NCBI GenBank assembly: GCA_932521035.1
Contig: OW051496.1
Span: 7,998,001 to 8,062,000, forward strand
Source of the DNA: Oscheius dolichura
Lineage: Eukaryota > Nematoda > Chromadorea > Rhabditida > Rhabditidae
Direction: 5' to 3'
DNA length: 64,000 nucleotides
This document shows, piece by piece, positions 12,934-22,700 of this stretch. The position numbers were made by a program, and so were the translations under genes. Every line of letters begins with the position of its first letter. Position 1 is the first letter of the stretch. A model generated the notes under the pieces. The model did not search any database. It saw only the letters and a program-made list of their open reading frames with translations, and had not been told where the DNA came from.

Positions 12934-13570
12934 TCATATTTCAAGGGTAGTAGGTTCAATTTGGCGCAATAGAGTTGGATTGAAGTCACCAAAGATCCTG
13001 AGCATTTCATCCACCGGTGGCTGCTCTATTCTAACCCCATATGATCCTTGAAAACGGCACTTACGAAGGGTGGGAAGATGTTCGGAACGGAGAAACTGAA
13101 AATAAAATAAAAACGAATGGTTATTGTACCCGGAGGACAACGGCGAAGAAGTTGAAGAGCCGATCTATTGTGTCCGCACGGCTCTTGTATACAGTGAAGA
13201 GCATTTCTTCACATTGCGAGAGGAGCGTTTTTATCACAAAGAGATCGTTCGGAAGAACATCCTCCGAATCGGCCCGAATCGCGACTATTTTCTGAACAAG
13301 ACTTATCAAGAAGGACCGGGATGTTACCAGCTGTTTCCAGTGGAGCAGAGCTTCCATCCGGCTTGATTCTCCCCGGCACGACAGGGTAACGTTGATAGAT
13401 TTGATAATAGGGAACAACTGCAGACATTGATCGTTGGTCAGCTCTTTTTCTCCAATATGGACCCATACACATCTTATGCGGTGTTTCTCCAGATAGGCAC
13501 AATTTTCAGGAAAATTTTTTGTCGATTTCTGAAGTTTTTGATGGAACTTGAACTTGAGCGAACGGGCTAA
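12934..13570 (-). CDS. Unidentified protein, C-terminal exons
   Basis: Two exons read into each other. The upstream one, from about 13570 to the donor near 13136, contains RCVWVHIGEKELTNDQ and a long leucine-rich helical-looking stretch. A GTACAATAAC..TTTTCAG intron of about 34 bases then leads in frame to the last exon, which contains LPTLRKCRF and ends ..LRQIEPTTLEI at 12934. Codon use and the clean splice support a real gene. The start is not found: an in-frame stop lies just above 13570 and no methionine precedes the first conserved-looking segment, so further exons probably lie to the right. I do not recognise the family. An F-box-associated (FTH-like) protein is one possibility, but that is a guess. 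Confidence 0.5.
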
Positions 13571-13826
13571 CGAGTCAAAAAGAGTTCTTCAAAAAGGACC
13601 CCGTACAATGACTGGGAAAGGCTTACAAGGGAACCTTTTCACTTTAGGTTGGACTAGTGAGACGAGACCTAGTGCATTCGAAAGAGCGTCAAAAACTATC
13701 CCAGGCACCGGGTTCTGTTTTCCCAAAATGACTCGCGTTACGGTGTAGCACGCCAATTCAGTTATACATGTTAAATTTGTCAAAACTGGTTTTCGTCCTT
13801 GTATCCTTGGAATTGCAGTAGATATA

Positions 13827-13915
13827 ATGTGAAGCAGTGGCCGAGTGGATAGTGAACTCGCATTTGCAAAACTTTTGTGTTTTTTCTGGCCGAGTTCGAG
13901 TCCCTGTTGGAGCAA
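13827..13915 (+). repeat. Degenerate tRNA-like element
   Basis: A perfect RNA polymerase III A-box, TGGCCGAGTGG (13838-13848), is followed about 45 bases later by a B-box-like AGTTCGAGTCCC. The order and spacing match a tRNA, but the acceptor and T stems pair poorly and no clear anticodon arm forms. It is best read as a tRNA pseudogene or SINE head. A serine- or leucine-type long-variable-arm ancestor is possible. Confidence 0.45.
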
Positions 13916-14349
13916 TCGCCTTTTGCTTCTATATTTTCACGAAAAAAAACGATTTTTGATGGATGACAGTTGTCAACTGATACCCAAGGTGAGTTTGCAG
14001 AGACACAGTTCCCATGTGCGTAAAAGATGCCGCCGAAGACGCTAGATCAAGTTATTGATTCATTTAGGTCTGGGCCAAAAGATCGATAGTTTTCTCTGTG
14101 CGCTACAGTAATTTGCCCGTGAATGGTAGAGGGGATGGCCCTTTCATGAAATGGACGGTAGATGATGTTCTCTCCGTAACGGGCATACTGTTGCGGCGTT
14201 CTCTTATTCTACCTTACATCTCGTAACAATGTTTTTAAAAATAAATTATTCTTCACATATGTACAAGCAATTTTGGGCTGATTTGAGCAGAGAGGATACC
14301 TGACTGAAATTATGCTGAAATGGGTAAAAGGGGGAGCAGAGTGGGGCAC

Positions 14350-16884
14350 TCAATTTGTCGGCTGGGGGGAGACGGGGTTATCGCTGACTCGCTTGACATT
14401 CTCTTCCAGTCGACGGCGAGAGCAAATCTCTCTATCGAGAGCCCTGGTGAGGGCGTTGACTTCCGACCGGAGATTAGACAACTGGTCCTTGAGGGAGTAT
14501 ACCGTATCGACTAGGCTCCTAAAGGGAATTACCGTCTCGGCCAGGGAGATAGCTCACTTCTCCTGGATTACAACCTCGTCTCCGATAATTTCTTCAATCA
14601 GCAGCTTCTCGTTTTCGGCTACTATCAGTTGAGGCTGTTGGTAGGAGGGCAGAGGGTTCTTTCCCGATGACAGCCCACAATATCCTTCAACTATTTTCAG
14701 AAGGACAGCATCGTCCGGATCCACGACGGGGACAGAGGCTAAACGGGAGATCGGGGGATGGGGAGGACAGCTTGCCTTCTTTCCTCATCTTGACGGTTCT
14801 CTTGCTGGTGGCATTCTCGGAACTGTTACACCGTTGAAGTGGAGCCGGGCGGACGGAAAAGGACTTCTGTCGGTGGAGGCCGCTATCTGCAAATTTTAGG
14901 AATATAAAATTGGAAGTCTGAAAACTAAAAAAGGAAAAAGAATGACTAGGATGAAACATACTGATAAATTCGGGCGATCCGGGGTCCTCATCCGGCTCGG
15001 GTACAAAAAGACCCAGCTCGTGGTTCATTTTCAGCTCTGTAGCGCTTCTAAATCCTTATTTTTCTATTTCCTTTCGGGTAAACTCACGTTTTCTTCTCTC
15101 TCGGTCTGACTACCGTCGTTTTATCGTCATAGGAGAAGGGAGACATGCCAGCCGATGTCTGAATTCTTTTCATTCGCAGTATTCCCCTCGCCCACGGGAC
15201 TAATCGGCTCGTATCTGTACTGGTGAGGTGTCCTCTGTTGAGGAGTTGGCGGTCTAGCCGTTAAAATTTGATTATTTTCCACTGTAGCTCCATCCATTTG
15301 TAAAAATGCCTTTAGCCATTCTTCCGGCTCTAATGTAGCCAAAAATAAATCGATTTCTATAGAAAAACGCTTTTTTAACTAAATGATTTGTATTTACCTC
15401 CATTTGTTATCTGGAATCCTCCCTCCTGCCTTTTCACAAATAAATCCGACACAGGAATCTTCGAAATCAGATTGTAGGCGTTACTGGCGGCTATTTCCAT
15501 CAGTAATATCATTTTTGTGAAGACAGCAACACATCTGAAGTGTTATATTTATTGAGGGAAGGATAAATAGTACCACCTTTCTTTTTCCTCACCAGATTGG
15601 CTAATGGTAACGATTCCGACGTAAAGAATCTTTCCTCGTTCTTCAAAAGGTGCCCACTGTTCAATTGGAGCCGCGTGAAAAAGTTCCATATGAGCTTCTT
15701 TTTGCTTTCGAGTCATTTCACAAGTGAGCTGCAAGAAGTGGACATAAAAACGGGTAAATTATTTCTCTTTTTGTTTGTAAAATATTTGGAATCGAAGCTT
15801 GGCCATTGTATAGCTTGAAAAAGTAATGGAAACCCAGGATAATTGTGTTTTTTTAACCATATATGGACAAACTCACTTTCAATTCTTTGTAAACTACACC
15901 GGCTCTTTGTATGTTCCCTCGATCGCTGTGATCTTCCTATAAAAATACGTTTCTCGGTTCTCCGAAATTCTCTACTTCAATACATCTTTCCAATTCTTGT
16001 AAAAATGGTGGATATCTATCCAAATGCCGGAAGGGCTCACTCAATCGCAGGATGAAGTCGGCCATATCTTTTCCCAGAGCCGTCATTTTCTGCTTTAGGT
16101 AAGCTCTAGAAGTTTCTTGAAAATAATCGGGGAAATTTACTCTTTCTCGTTGAAAACTTCAATGGCTCGAGGATGGTTCCAGCAATAGTCCAAGAGCAAT
16201 GTTTTCAGCTCAGCTGCGCTGTCAAGAAGAATTCCTCCCACTTTTTGTTCTTTAGCATCCACTCTAGAAGGTAAAAAGATGTACGATTTGATTGACTTAC
16301 GAAAGAGTTGCTTCTAGGCTTTTGAAGACCTTTGTTTGATAGTCCACAATTTGTGGAAAATTGTAGCTCAGTGTGTGATAATCCTCTTCAAAAAGTCTGA
16401 AGAAAGCTAGCTTCTAATTTCGATGTAGACATTTTACCCTTCCTGGACAGGTTGAAGATATGAAGTCAATGTATCAGTCAAATTCATGATGTACATTTTT
16501 TCAGCTGCTATAAAATCCCGAACTACAGTTGCACGGAAGGCTTTCCTATCCGTTGAAATATTTGGGGGAGCTAAATTGGCTCCGGTGTACAGTCATTTCG
16601 ACAACAATACCAACTATCCTCTCCTGATGGCCATTTGTCGCCGGCACAACATTATTAGGGTCCAAAATGTCGACGTAATCAGAAGGAAACCAGCCTGTGA
16701 TTCCGTTGAGGGTTCCTTCCCACCAACCACCGTCTATTTGTTGGGTTATCGTTATTATTTCATGTTTTCGGAAAGATAGCTGAACGTATTTCTGCAAAAT
16801 AAATTCATAAACAATCACCTCGTCGTTATTCTTCCCATTGAAAGCAAACTTGACTCTTACAAGAAGCGGAACCTCTTCTGACAT
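14350..16884 (-). CDS. pix-1: PIX-family Rho guanine-nucleotide exchange factor (beta-PIX/ARHGEF7-like)
   Basis: Activates Rac/Cdc42 at focal and cytoskeletal sites together with GIT and PAK in the family. The SH3 domain comes first (about residues 10-65; LSFRKHEIITITQQIDGGWW and the ensuing GWFPSDYV match PIX SH3, the PAK-binding module). The DH domain follows (VVRDFIAAEKMYIMNL near 16520, then QPVQEG), running through several short AT-rich exons; a PH region is expected at about 15300-15950 but was not traced residue by residue. The last exons carry LLIEEIIGDEVVIQEK, a 40-base intron, then SLVDTVYSLKDQ and a final helix. This is the GIT-binding coiled coil of PIX, unmistakable in order and sequence. 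The protein stops at QPTN, without the human PDZ-ligand ending. The SH3-first start matches the PIX isoform without a CH domain. A 39-base intron (16780-16818) splits SH3 in frame without a stop. A splice acceptor just upstream of the ATG suggests trans-splicing. Confidence 0.85.
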
Positions 16885-17330
16885 AACTACCTGCAATTGA
16901 ATATGTTTCAACGTTTAGTGATAATTTCACATGGTACAAAGTCAAAAAAATGGAAGAAATCAATCACAGGTCAGTTAGTGTGGTCCGGTCTATTTTTGAA
17001 GCACTCCAACATTTTTATAAGAACATTGTGCATGTTTTTGCCACAGAAATATCAATCTGCTCTCATATTATATCCAAAACACTTGGGAAGTACTCGTAAA
17101 ACAGCAGAGACATTGAATTTGGCTCGAGAGAAATGCTTTTTTGTTCATAAAATTGGTCGCGTTCGAAAACGCGGCTTTCGCGTCGGGAACCACGGCGGGA
17201 GGTATACGGTAGGCCGCGCTCGACAGGTCTCGACAGCGATTTTCTTCATTCAATTGAATCCCTAAACTAAGGGAATACGCTCTTCTAGCTCTCTAAAGAA
17301 ACACGTTTGTTTCTAAATCTACAATTGGAT
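16885..17330. promoter_or_regulatory. Divergent promoter region between PIX and eIF4A
   Basis: About 450 bases separate the minus-strand PIX start and the plus-strand eIF4A start, so both promoters should lie here. A TCTTCTAG acceptor near 17288, about 40 bases before the eIF4A ATG with no donor before it, fits a trans-splice site. A CG-rich patch (17155-17240) interrupts AT-rich sequence. I saw no clear TATA box. Confidence 0.45.
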
Positions 17331-17547
17331 ATGACCGATACCGATGCCCAGTAAGTTTTCTTTTCAATCTGGCTGGCATCACCTGTTTCGATTTTGGGCC
17401 AAAAAATAGTTTGGTCTTATTATTTTGTAGAAGGAAGTGCGCATTTTCCTCTCGGTTGTTGAGTATTGTTTGAATAGCTTGGTTGAAACGCTCGCAATTT
17501 TTGCATTTGGAAAAATCCTGTTGTGCTAGCCGAACAGTACTATGCAT
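17293..17547 (-). CDS. Possible 84-residue antisense ORF over eIF4A exon 1 and intron 1
   Basis: An open frame from ATG at 17547 to TAG at 17293 runs antisense across the eIF4A first exon and most of intron 1. The translation looks protein-like, with two cysteines close together (KCKNCERF) and a basic second half containing [18 protein letters not shown] do not recognise it. In AT-rich sequence an 84-codon frame is unusual but not decisive, and no promoter or poly(A) signal was identified. It may be chance. Confidence 0.25.
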   Translation of the reverse strand: MHSTVRLAQQDFSKCKNCERFNQAIQTILNNREENAHFLLQNNKTKLFFGPKSKQVMPARLKRKLTGHRYRSYPIVDLETNVFL

Positions 17548-19359
17548 TTTCTATCGATTTCATAATAATTTTTTTTTAGGAACGATAATGTAAACGGCTC
17601 TCAAACTGCTGTCGATGATGATGGCCTTATCGAAGTAAGTCGTAAGCTGGATATCACTTCTGGATAAATCGTCACTCTACACGTTGATTGTTGCTGAATT
17701 GCATTTTGCATCATTTGCCAGCCCGGCTATTTTCAGCCGAAATCTGTTTAGCAAAGCTATGAAAAACACTTGTTCATATCAATAGATTCACGTCTAATGA
17801 AAGTTGCATAACGTTCTTTTTCCAGGGCAACTATGATCAAGTGGTGCCGACGTTCGACAATATGCAGTTGAAAGAAGAACTCCTTCGAGGAATCTATGCT
17901 TTTGGTTTTGAGAAACCATCTGCTATTCAGCAGCGTGCTATCATGCCCTGCTGCTCTGGTAAGTCTCACTTTTCTAGCTGTAGTGTCCCATGACCTTAAC
18001 CATGGTGTACTAAAGTATTTTAGGTCGCGACGTGATCGCACAGGCCCAATCTGGTACCGGAAAGACTGCCACATTCTCGATTTCAATACTTCAAAAGATT
18101 GATCATACACAAGCTCTCACTCAGGCACTTGTTATGGCTCCTACTCGTGAATTAGCCCAGCAGGTATAGATTTTTCGTCATTTAGGAAGATGGGCGTAAT
18201 TGCTAACCTTTTTGGATTAGCATACATTCACTGGAAAGACATCATCTTGTACCATTATTGAAATTTATTCATAATACGATCATTTTCACTAAGAAGGTTT
18301 TCGTCAGTAACCAAATTTTTTTATAGATCCAAAAAGTTGTCTGTGCTCTGGGCGATTATCTGAACATTACTGTTCACGCCTGCATTGGAGGCACTAGCAT
18401 CCGAGATGATCAGCGTGCCTTTGAGCAAGGAGTCCACGTTGTTGTCGGAACGCCCGGACGTGTCAACGATATGATCACTCGAGGATTTTTCCGTAAGTTT
18501 CCTTTCAGTTCAACGTTAATGGGATATATTTTAGAAACTGGAAGTATCAAGATGTTCGTTCTTGATGAAGCTGACGAAATGCTCTCACGCGGTTTCAAGG
18601 ACCAGATCTACGAAGTCTTCAAGAATCTTCCTCAAGAGGTCCAGGTCGTCTTGCTCTCTGCTACAATGCCCGCAGACGTCTTGGAAGTTACCGACCGCTT
18701 TATGCGCGACCCAATCCGGATCTTGGTCAAGAAGGAGGAACTTACCTTGGAAGGTATTAGACAGTTCTACATCAACGTAGACAAGGAGGTAAGCCTTTTG
18801 TTGCAGAAGTTGTAATAATGTTTACTCTGCAGGACTACAAGTTCGACACTCTTTGCGATCTTTACGATGCCATCAACGTTACTCAAGCGGTCATTTTCTG
18901 CAACACAAGACGACGCGTAGAACAGCTCACCGAGCAGATGACCAGAAAGAAGTTTACCGTGTCGGCGCTCCACGGAGATATGGACCAGAATGAGCGAAAC
19001 GTTATCATGAGGGAGTTCCGCTCGGGCTCTTCTCGTGTTCTCATCACTACTGATCTCTTGGCTCGTGGAATTGATGTGCAACAGGTTGGCTTTTTTTTGT
19101 TTTCATCATTTTATGTTGCTTTGCCAATTTATTTTCCTATAACATTTTTTTTCTTTAGGTATCTCTTGTGATCAACTACGATCTCCCCTCCAACCGTGAA
19201 AATTACATTCACCGTATTGGACGATCTGGTCGTTTTGGTAGGAAAGGAGTCGCCATCAATTTTGTTACTGGAAATGATGCTCGTTGCTTGCAAGAATTGG
19301 AACAGTTCTACAATACCGTCATCGAAGAAATGCCTATGAGTATCGCCGAATTACTCTAA
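17331..19359 (+). CDS. inf-1 (eIF4A): Eukaryotic initiation factor 4A (DEAD-box RNA helicase)
   Basis: ATP-dependent RNA helicase that unwinds mRNA 5' leaders within eIF4F. Exons 17331-17350, 17580-17634, 17826-17958, 18024-18163, 18327-18492, 18535-18788, 18833-19084 and 19159-19359 sum to 1,221 bases, or 406 residues, the same length as human eIF4A1. Motifs in order: Q-motif region [12 protein letters not shown], Walker A AQSGTGKT (77-84), [19 protein letters not shown] (in [14 protein letters not shown]), SAT, then the second RecA domain with [10 protein letters not shown] and [10 protein letters not shown]. All catalytic residues are present. The sequence is closer to eIF4A than to eIF4A3, shown by [15 protein letters not shown] and IEEMP near the end. 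Codons are strongly biased, as expected for a highly expressed gene. AATAAA follows at 19424. Confidence 0.97.
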
Positions 19360-19423
19360 ACCCGATCCGTTTCTCCTTTATAATCACGGTATTGTTACAT
19401 GAATTGTTGAATCTTTTATTATT

Positions 19424-19429
19424 AATAAA
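19424..19429 (+). terminator. Poly(A) signal of eIF4A
   Basis: AATAAA 65 bases past the eIF4A stop codon. Confidence 0.7.
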
Positions 19430-19517
19430 CATAGAAAAAAATTCGTTGTTCCTCTTTGCAAAGCTTGAAGTCTTCTTGTATCGTCTCGTGCATCTTCTTT
19501 GGTCCGCGTGTAGTTAC

Positions 19518-19693
19518 CAGGGCTGCGCGATATATCGGCCATATCGACGCCGATATATATCGGAAATTCGATGTCGATATGAAAATCCCATATCGAAATT
19601 TTGATATAACCACCGCCCGATATGTCGATATCGAAAGGAAAACCGCATATCTTCAAAAACTGTTACAGGTCAAAAACTTATCGCGCAGCCCTG
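19518..19693. mobile_element. hAT-type MITE, 176 bp, with 8-bp target-site duplication
   Basis: Perfect terminal inverted repeats CAGGGCTGCGCGATA (19518-19532) and its complement (19679-19693) are flanked on both sides by the same 8 bases, GTAGTTAC (19510-19517 and 19694-19701). CAGGG ends plus an 8-bp duplication are diagnostic of the hAT superfamily. The inside has no coding capacity and is built of repeated CGATAT/ATATCG palindromic steps, so it could fold into a hairpin. It is non-autonomous and would have been moved by a hAT transposase encoded elsewhere. It sits just past the eIF4A poly(A) signal and 57 bases before the TBCK start, so it may lie in the TBCK leader or promoter. Confidence 0.93.
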
Positions 19694-19749
19694 GTAGTTA
19701 CGCCACGGCATGGGAACAGGCCACACTTCAATAAGTTGTAGACTGGAAC

Positions 19750-22700
19750 ATGCGAAATGTAGGAAAGTCATGCTTTGGGGCTGCTGTCCTAATAGGGAGC
19801 GATGATATCGGAATCTCCCACCTCAACGCTAATGGATTACCATCTGTATCCAGTTCGGTTAAAATTATCGGAAAATATCAGAGGCTGCTTAGCTTGGATC
19901 ACAGGCACATCTGTAAATGTTTGGATATTCATCGCTGTACTTCCGGTAGATATTCCCGATTCTACTTTCTACATCGAAATACTTTTAGTAGCTAATTCCG
20001 TTATTCTAATTTCGGAACATTACGAGCATTCTCTCGCTGATCTCCTAAATAAAGACACGTAAGGTTTATTCATTTGTTCGCAGGAGTTTGCCCATTACGA
20101 AAAAATTTACTTCAGTGAATTGCCATCTCTGGAATTAGCACAGCAGATTGTTGCTGCCGTAGATTACCTTCATACTGAGGGAATATGTATAGGCTTTTTC
20201 CGATCATCGACGGTAAGATTATTCCAGGAAAAAGAAACATGGAAAGTAAGAGTAGCTCAGTACGGACTAAGGTGAACAGGCAAAATGAACCAAGGAACAA
20301 GACGACTTTTAGATATATTACTTCGGACAGTAAACTTCTTCTGGAACCTCTTTTCCATGACTATTACATTGCACCTGAAGTTTTACTTCGCGAAAAATGG
20401 AAAACCACATATTCCTCGGATATTTGGGCTCTGGGAGTAATTCTACTGGAACTTCATTTGGTATGTATGTAGTTGGAACTGCTGCCAGGCTAAATTCTGC
20501 TATTGAATTGAAAACAAATGAAGCAATGTCTAGGATAATGCGAGATTTTTATAGGGAAGAACTTTGGATAAAATATGGTCTTTCGCCCAATATACTGCAA
20601 TTTTGAAGCGACTATGTGAAGCCAGTGGTAAAAGTAGTCTTGCAAGAGTAAAGAATTGCATTTTTAGGAGAAAATTCAATATTTATGAGCCTGTTTTCTG
20701 CTATAAAAGCCGTTTGTCCGGAGGTAAAAGAGCTTCCCGAAAAAATCAGCAGCATTATCAGTGGATGTTTGTCGGTCATTCCTTCTAAGGTATTAGCAAA
20801 CTTCTCCTACAAAAGGCAGCAATTTTTAGAGACCACATGCTAAGGAAATACAAGACATTTTGGGAAAACCATGTGATGTGGATCACAAAAAATACAAAAC
20901 AACGAACGACATCAAAGGTAAAGGAAGCAACGACGTCTTTTTATGTTTTTATCTCACAGAAGAGATCAACAATGAAGAAGGTGACTGGAAACTAGCCACT
21001 GTTGATCTGGACGTCGCTTATTCACTCTGGAAACTTTGTGGCATTACAGCTGAAGCAATTTTAACAAAAAACAATAACATCAAACAGCAATTCCCCATAA
21101 TGACCGTCCCCATGTTAGCATTCCATCTTTGCTAATTTTTCGTCATTATTTCAGACTAGTTGTTGAAGATCTTCGGCTGTTTGGAAATGATGATTCTCGG
21201 CGATGTTGTTCGCCTACAGAGACATTTACACTTCCGTCAAGGAATCTTTTTGAAAAGCTAACTTCCTTGGACAATTCAATCTACTCGCATTCTATTGAAA
21301 CACACGGCGTACCAAATGGAGAAAGAGGATTGGCATTATTGGTGAAGGAGAAGAACGTAACATATCAGGTGAGTAGAAAACAGATCGATGCAAAAAAAAA
21401 AATACGAGGCAACATTACAAACATAGGCAAAGCAAGAGAAGAATTATACAATCGTTCCGTTTTTTCTTTGAAATGCAACAAAATGTCAAAGAAAAAAACA
21501 GCAGCAACTGTTGCACGATCAAGATGATTGATTGTTTGTTTAGCAGCAATTGTTCGGCAATTGAAGTGTAAATTGCTGGCTGCCAAAACAGAAAAAAATA
21601 GATAAGAAGCAAACAAATACAAAGGTTATACAAGGATTAGTGGGAGTATAAGAAGAAGTGCAATTTACAGTTGCAAGCAAGATTAGCCAATTTTTGATCA
21701 AGAGAATCAGTAGAAGCGGCTATATAGTCGCAGCCGGCTGCTTATTGTGAAAATGAAACACGAGAATAAGTAGAACACGATAAAATGCTGAAGCAGCGAA
21801 TAGATTCATTGAATCTCACTGTGTATTTCGCCATTTTTCATTCTAGGCAGCCAGCATGATGCCGCAAATGAGAGCTCCAATGAGGCAGACGACGGAAACC
21901 GCCGAGCAGACAAGGCAGAGAACCTTGAACATGGGATTGCCGCGCTTCTTGAAATGGGCCGTCTTCTTGGGCTTCTTGGGCTTCTTCTCTTTCTTCTCTT
22001 TCTTTCCCTTCTTCTTTTTCTGCTTCCCTTTTCCTCCGCTGGCGCTTCCCTTGCTGCCCTGGCTCATCGACGTCTTCGTCTTCGTCATCGTGCTGCCGAC
22101 TTTGCTCTTATTGCTGCTCCCGCCGGTCTTCTTCTTTCTCTTCGAATTGTCCGTCAGTTCCTTCTTCTCATCGGCGTCGTCCTTGCCCTCTCCTCCTCCT
22201 CCGTGGGCAGGAGGCGGCCCGGCAGATACAGGAGCATCCGGCACATGACTGATATTCAACTGCTCGTACGCATCTCCCGGCTGCTGGGACGGATTGGCGG
22301 CACTTGGTGCCGTGCCACTGGCCATCCTTTGGAAATGTAGAGTCAAGCAATGGCTTCTGGACCGGGCTGGTGGCTTATATAGGGATTAACTGATTACGGT
22401 AAACGAAGATGACAGGATATTAACAGGTTTTTGACAAAAAGTGGCCGTCGTCCCGAAAGGGGCACTTGGAGGCCTACCCATTTCGGGCCCGATATCATGG
22501 GGGCCACGGGTCCGGGGCTCTATGAGACCGGTGGCCTTTGGATTATCATGGCCAGAAAGAGTTCTAGGGCTTGACCCGACTCCAATCCGACCATGGTGGT
22601 CAAAAGCGGCGTCCCCCTACCACTACCCATATAGATTCAAAATTTCAGCTGTCCCGAGCCCTTCTGATCCGCCATCTGCTCAACTGTCCCAACAAGTCTC

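Noticed and set aside
19530-19680. CRISPR-like regular repeats in the CGATAT-rich segment
   Set aside because: The repeats are palindromic steps inside a MITE with terminal inverted repeats and target duplication; there are no spacers, and this is a eukaryotic genome.
21856-22340. Long hydrophobic and leucine-rich plus-strand frames antisense to the nested gene
   Set aside because: They are mirror images of the Lys/Gly/Pro-rich minus-strand gene. The minus frame has a start, TATA box and sensible protein layout.
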